This document shows, piece after piece, positions 13,896 to 16,870 of a stretch of DNA of 16,870 nucleotides. The stretch comes from Flavobacteriales bacterium UBA1995. GTDB lineage: Bacteria; Bacteroidota; Bacteroidia; Flavobacteriales_D; Sanyastnellaceae. Where the stretch lies: assembly GCA_002336475.1 (NCBI GenBank), contig DDCX01000071.1:40936-57805 (forward strand), given 5' to 3'. The first letter of the stretch is position 1; every line of letters starts with the position of its first letter. The translations under genes were made by a program, and so were the position numbers. A model generated the notes under the pieces. It made no database searches. It had not been told where the DNA came from and saw only the letters and a list, made by a program, of their open reading frames with translations.

Positions 13896-16870
13896 TCAGC
13901 GCACCACCGTCAGCGTTCCGCTGAATTGCTCAGGGTACTTTCCGTGGGTCCAGCGCACCTGAACACTCCAGGCATACGCTCCGTCTTTCACGTAGTGCTC
14001 GCCGTCTGCGCGCTGGTCTTGGCCCAACCAGGCTTCGTCGGGATCAACTGAGGAGAATACCACCTCACCCCAACGGTTAAAGACTTGAAAGGAGTAATCC
14101 TCAGCTCCGAAGGCTTGCCCCAGCGGCCTGAAGGCATCGTTCAACCCGTCGTTGTTCGGAGAGAAAGCATTGGGCACATACAGCTGCAATTCCTGTTCCG
14201 TAAAATGGGCCACCACCTGAACCCCACCATCAGCAGGCATTTCTACACCCAAATCTGAAGACATGACGTTCGTATGGGACACAGCGCCCTGGATTTCCCA
14301 ATGGCTGAATTTCCAGTCGTTGCTTGCCACCGCATTGAAAGCCTCTGGACCATTGACCACAAAGCTGTCAGTCCAGTAGTCTGACACCGTTGCCCGGTTC
14401 ACCACCTTCACGATGCCTGACCCCGCGGGCTCTACTTCAACAACAAGGTCTACGTGCTCGACGTACTCGAAATGCGCCGTCACAGCTCCTCCTGTATCTA
14501 CGTACAGCACTGCGGAGGCCTCTTGGTCCGACACAATACTGTTGGCCTCATGTGTCCAATGTGAGAAGTTCCACCATGGGATGGGGTTGGCCATCAGGTC
14601 GTACTCTCCGTCAAACAATTCAACACCGTCAGGGTAGGGGCCGAGCACCAGACCATCCAAAGCTATGGTTCCCGTTCCAGGAGGTTCCACTTCAAACACC
14701 AAGGCCTCAGGGGGGACTGGCTCTCCGAAGTGGGCCATGATGGTCACATTTCCTGTCAGCTCAATGTCGATGATGTCGTCTTGGATGTCACCGATGACCA
14801 GGTCGCCAGAGACCACTTCCCAATACAAGAATTCAGCGCCTTCACACTCTTCTTCGGCTTCTAAACTGATCGGGACGCCAGCAAAATACCAACCAGTGAA
14901 CGGCACCATAGAAGGGTCGATGTCCACGGAATTGAGTTCCACTTCTCCACAGCCATCAATCAACAAGGTCAGGTCCACGGGCTCGACATCGTAGCAGTCC
15001 TCCATGCCACTCAGCACCGTCTCGTTACAACGTTCGTCAATGAAGTCGTGCATCTCCTGCACCTCTGACATCCACCCATCGTAATCGCCACCCCAGCGGT
15101 CAAACTGGCGGGGCATCTCGGGCTCTATGACTCCGATCATGCTGTCCAGCACAGCGTGCATGTTCTCGCAAGTAAAATGGGTGTTGCCCAAATCGGCCCA
15201 ACGGTTGATGTAGGTGGCCCAGAAGTCGTCGTTGTCCATCAAGGCATTCAAGACAGGGATGTGACCTTGCCCACCGACGTCACCCATGTTTTCGGGGTTA
15301 CAAGGGTCGGCCTCAGAACCCGTATCGGGCAAGCCGGTGTAGTTGGCGCCGTGACCAAAAGTGTTGTCGAGGTCCCACAGCACATAACGCCAGCGGCGGC
15401 CGTCTCCATCGGGGTTTCGTCCCCGCCACCATGCCGTGTTCCAGTTCAACCAATCCGCGCACACCACATAGCTGTTGAGGATGAAGTAGTCGATCAGTGA
15501 CATCTCATTGAGCTCGCTCACCGCCTGCTCATAATTGGCCTGCACCGTCATGTCGTTGCCGGTGATAAAGTCTACGAGGTCATACCAATCAGCGCCGTTG
15601 CCGTATTCCGTCCAAGTACCGCCCCACGTTTTCAGGAAATCAATGTCATAGCGGCCTTGGTCGTAGTAGCGGTTGGTAAAGTCACTGTCGTCCACCTTCT
15701 CACGGTATTCGTAAACGCCCCAGTACTGGCCATTGATGTACAAAATGCAGCTCTCACTGGTTCGCTCATCGAGGTGCAGGTCCGCCAAGCCGCTCAAGGT
15801 CTGGCAATAGGCATCCCGCACGTGGGCACCACCGGAAAAGGGGTAGTTGTCGTTGGCCGCGGCCTTAAAGATCAAGCGCTGAAACTTGCCCCGGTTGGAC
15901 AGGTGAAACAACTCGGCGTCCACCACATCATCGTACCCCATTTGGTCACGGGTGATGTAGTCAAAGCCCTTCTGAGGATAGGCATTGGAATCGTTGCCGT
16001 GCTCGTTGGAATCGCCTTCGGCCTCTACCCAAAACGTGCCGTCTTCGTTGAAGAACTCAATGTGCATGGGTTCATCTCCAAGCCAAGCACCATCCTCTAA
16101 ACCTGGACCACTGACGCTCACCACCCGAATAGAGTGCTGGTCATCGCCAAAAAAGTAAGTGTTGGTATTGGTAAAGCTCGGAGCGAGCGCACCCGTCGGG
16201 TCAACGGCGATCGCCCTGACAACGATGGTCTCAAACAACCCAATGGGCGTAACATAAGGAAGACTGGCCGCGGATGGCCCATATCCATCGAGCGTATAGT
16301 AAATCTCCATGCCGGGGGCCGCAGTAAGGGCCAAGGAAAAAGCATTCGCATGGTAGCCGGGGGCTTCTCCCATATCGGGCATGGGCGCATAACCGTCGTA
16401 AAAGAGGCCTGTTGCGCCTGCATTTGTTGTGTTGGGCGTTGGCAATGTGCACACTTTCCAGTCTCCAGTACCATCCACATCGCGGGACCAGCTGTGGTCC
16501 TCTTGAGTGGTGGAAATATCTGTGCCATAGGTATAGCTCTCTACGATACTTCCCGTCGCATCGGCCAGAACCACAGACTCCTGTTTGCACTGGTGAATCC
16601 GGAAATTGGTGTTCAGGAATCCCCCGCCGTACAACAGTCCTGCCTGTGCTTCACCACTACAAATGATGGTCAAAAATCCATTCGGTGGAACAACCGTTCC
16701 TGCAGGGATTTCAAACTTGGTGGGATTGTCCACGTCGTCGGACATGTACCACCCACCGATGTCAATGGGCCCGGCTGTCTCGTTGAAGAGCTCCACAAAG
16801 TCCTCGTTGTTCCCCGCGACATTGAGGGAGTAATTGGAGCACGAGAACTCGTTGATCACCACCTGTGCAG
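13896..16870 (-). CDS. secreted CotH kinase family protein with lamin-tail and T9SS sorting domains (5' end missing)
   Basis: About 990 residues visible; the 5' end is beyond the right edge. The first residues read Ala-Gln-Val-Val-Ile-Asn-Glu-Phe, which looks like a signal peptide cleavage site, so only the start and signal peptide are lost. Numbering from the GTG at 16862: 1-115 lamin tail domain (VINEFSCSN ... DFVELFNET ... DIGGWYMSD); about 165-235 a chitobiase/hexosaminidase C-terminal-like domain (IYYTLDGYGPS ... IVVRAIAVDPTG); about 285-600 CotH kinase domain (LYINGQYWGVYEYREK near 374-389 and LWDLDNTFG at 495-503, the metal-binding DLDNTFG); 629-888 three InlB-B/BACON-like repeats each ending in a TAHF or MAHF motif; 895-988 CHU_C sorting domain (PNAFSPNNDGLNDAF). 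CotH proteins are atypical protein kinases, known from spore coat; an extracellular T9SS version has no known substrate. Confidence 0.9.
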   Translation of the reverse strand, partial: AQVVINEFSCSNYSLNVAGNNEDFVELFNETAGPIDIGGWYMSDDVDNPTKFEIPAGTVVPPNGFLTIICSGEAQAGLLYGGGFLNTNFRIHQCKQESVVLADATGSIVESYTYGTDISTTQEDHSWSRDVDGTGDWKVCTLPTPNTTNAGATGLFYDGYAPMPDMGEAPGYHANAFSLALTAAPGMEIYYTLDGYGPSAASLPYVTPIGLFETIVVRAIAVDPTGALAPSFTNTNTYFFGDDQHSIRVVSVSGPGLEDGAWLGDEPMHIEFFNEDGTFWVEAEGDSNEHGNDSNAYPQKGFDYITRDQMGYDDVVDAELFHLSNRGKFQRLIFKAAANDNYPFSGGAHVRDAYCQTLSGLADLHLDERTSESCILYINGQYWGVYEYREKVDDSDFTNRYYDQGRYDIDFLKTWGGTWTEYGNGADWYDLVDFITGNDMTVQANYEQAVSELNEMSLIDYFILNSYVVCADWLNWNTAWWRGRNPDGDGRRWRYVLWDLDNTFGHGANYTGLPDTGSEADPCNPENMGDVGGQGHIPVLNALMDNDDFWATYINRWADLGNTHFTCENMHAVLDSMIGVIEPEMPRQFDRWGGDYDGWMSEVQEMHDFIDERCNETVLSGMEDCYDVEPVDLTLLIDGCGEVELNSVDIDPSMVPFTGWYFAGVPISLEAEEECEGAEFLYWEVVSGDLVIGDIQDDIIDIELTGNVTIMAHFGEPVPPEALVFEVEPPGTGTIALDGLVLGPYPDGVELFDGEYDLMANPIPWWNFSHWTHEANSIVSDQEASAVLYVDTGGAVTAHFEYVEHVDLVVEVEPAGSGIVKVVNRATVSDYWTDSFVVNGPEAFNAVASNDWKFSHWEIQGAVSHTNVMSSDLGVEMPADGGVQVVAHFTEQELQLYVPNAFSPNNDGLNDAFRPLGQAFGAEDYSFQVFNRWGEVVFSSVDPDEAWLGQDQRADGEHYVKDGAYAWSVQVRWTHGKYPEQFSGTLTVVR

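Noticed and set aside
15657..16100. Open frame of about 147 codons on the plus strand
   Set aside because: It is antisense to the CotH domain, whose frame is well supported; the valine-rich composition fits a shadow frame.

Overview
The window reads as a chromosomal segment of a Bacteroidota bacterium with a type IX secretion system (T9SS), probably in or near the Flavobacteriales. The grounds are two secreted proteins with gliding-motility-type C-terminal sorting domains (CHU_C/TIGR04131), a Bacteroidota-type GWxTD protein, a Bacteroidota-type HMG-CoA lyase, a ComEC without a beta-lactamase domain, almost no Shine-Dalgarno sequences, and promoter-like TAnnTTTG boxes. Base composition is fairly GC-rich for that group. 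The exact genus cannot be told. No tRNA, rRNA, CRISPR array, insertion sequence or phage gene was found, and coding density is very high: the longest gene-free stretch is 162 bp (2584-2745).

Layout, left to right. (1) 1-1024, minus strand: a SiaB-type kinase and its SiaC-type phosphoprotein target, followed by the first codons of a possible third gene cut by the left edge. (2) 1076-2583, plus strand: a two-gene unit with a 4-bp overlap, a SAM methyltransferase and a ZIP-family metal transporter. (3) 2584-2745: a gap carrying about 55 coding-looking codons on the minus strand with no credible start, possibly the tail of a lost gene. (4) 2746-3618, minus: HMG-CoA lyase. (5) 3722-3976, plus: a small conserved protein, convergent with and overlapping the 3' end of comEC (3960-5699, minus). 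A strong hairpin inside comEC may terminate the small gene's transcript. (6) 5783-8345, minus: a secreted GWxTD protein and a family 2 glycosyltransferase separated by 1 bp. (7) 8383-10638, plus: a large secreted PKD-rich T9SS cargo protein. (8) 10619-11832: an ABM-fold monooxygenase-like protein (minus) divergent from a GNAT/FemAB-like acyltransferase (plus). (9) 11833-12831, minus: adenosine deaminase family enzyme. (10) 12924-13891, plus: a Tudor-like-domain protein overlapping an ABA4-like membrane protein by 4 bp. (11) 13896-16870, minus: a roughly 990-residue secreted CotH-kinase protein with lamin-tail, InlB-like repeat and T9SS sorting domains, cut by the right edge just after its signal peptide.

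Most genes are ordinary housekeeping or accessory functions arranged as singletons or pairs. The clearest pattern not explained by the gene list is a recurring TAnnTTTG-like octamer ending only 4-6 bp before start codons (siaC, HMG-CoA lyase, comEC, acyltransferase, deaminase, and a TTCG variant at the Tudor-like gene). In Bacteroidota this octamer is the promoter -7 box, so many mRNAs here would be leaderless or nearly so. Other points worth a second look are the T9SS-exported CotH kinase, the free-standing UvrD-tail-like domain coupled to an ABA4-like protein, the GWxTD/glycosyltransferase coupling, and the antisense terminator inside comEC.
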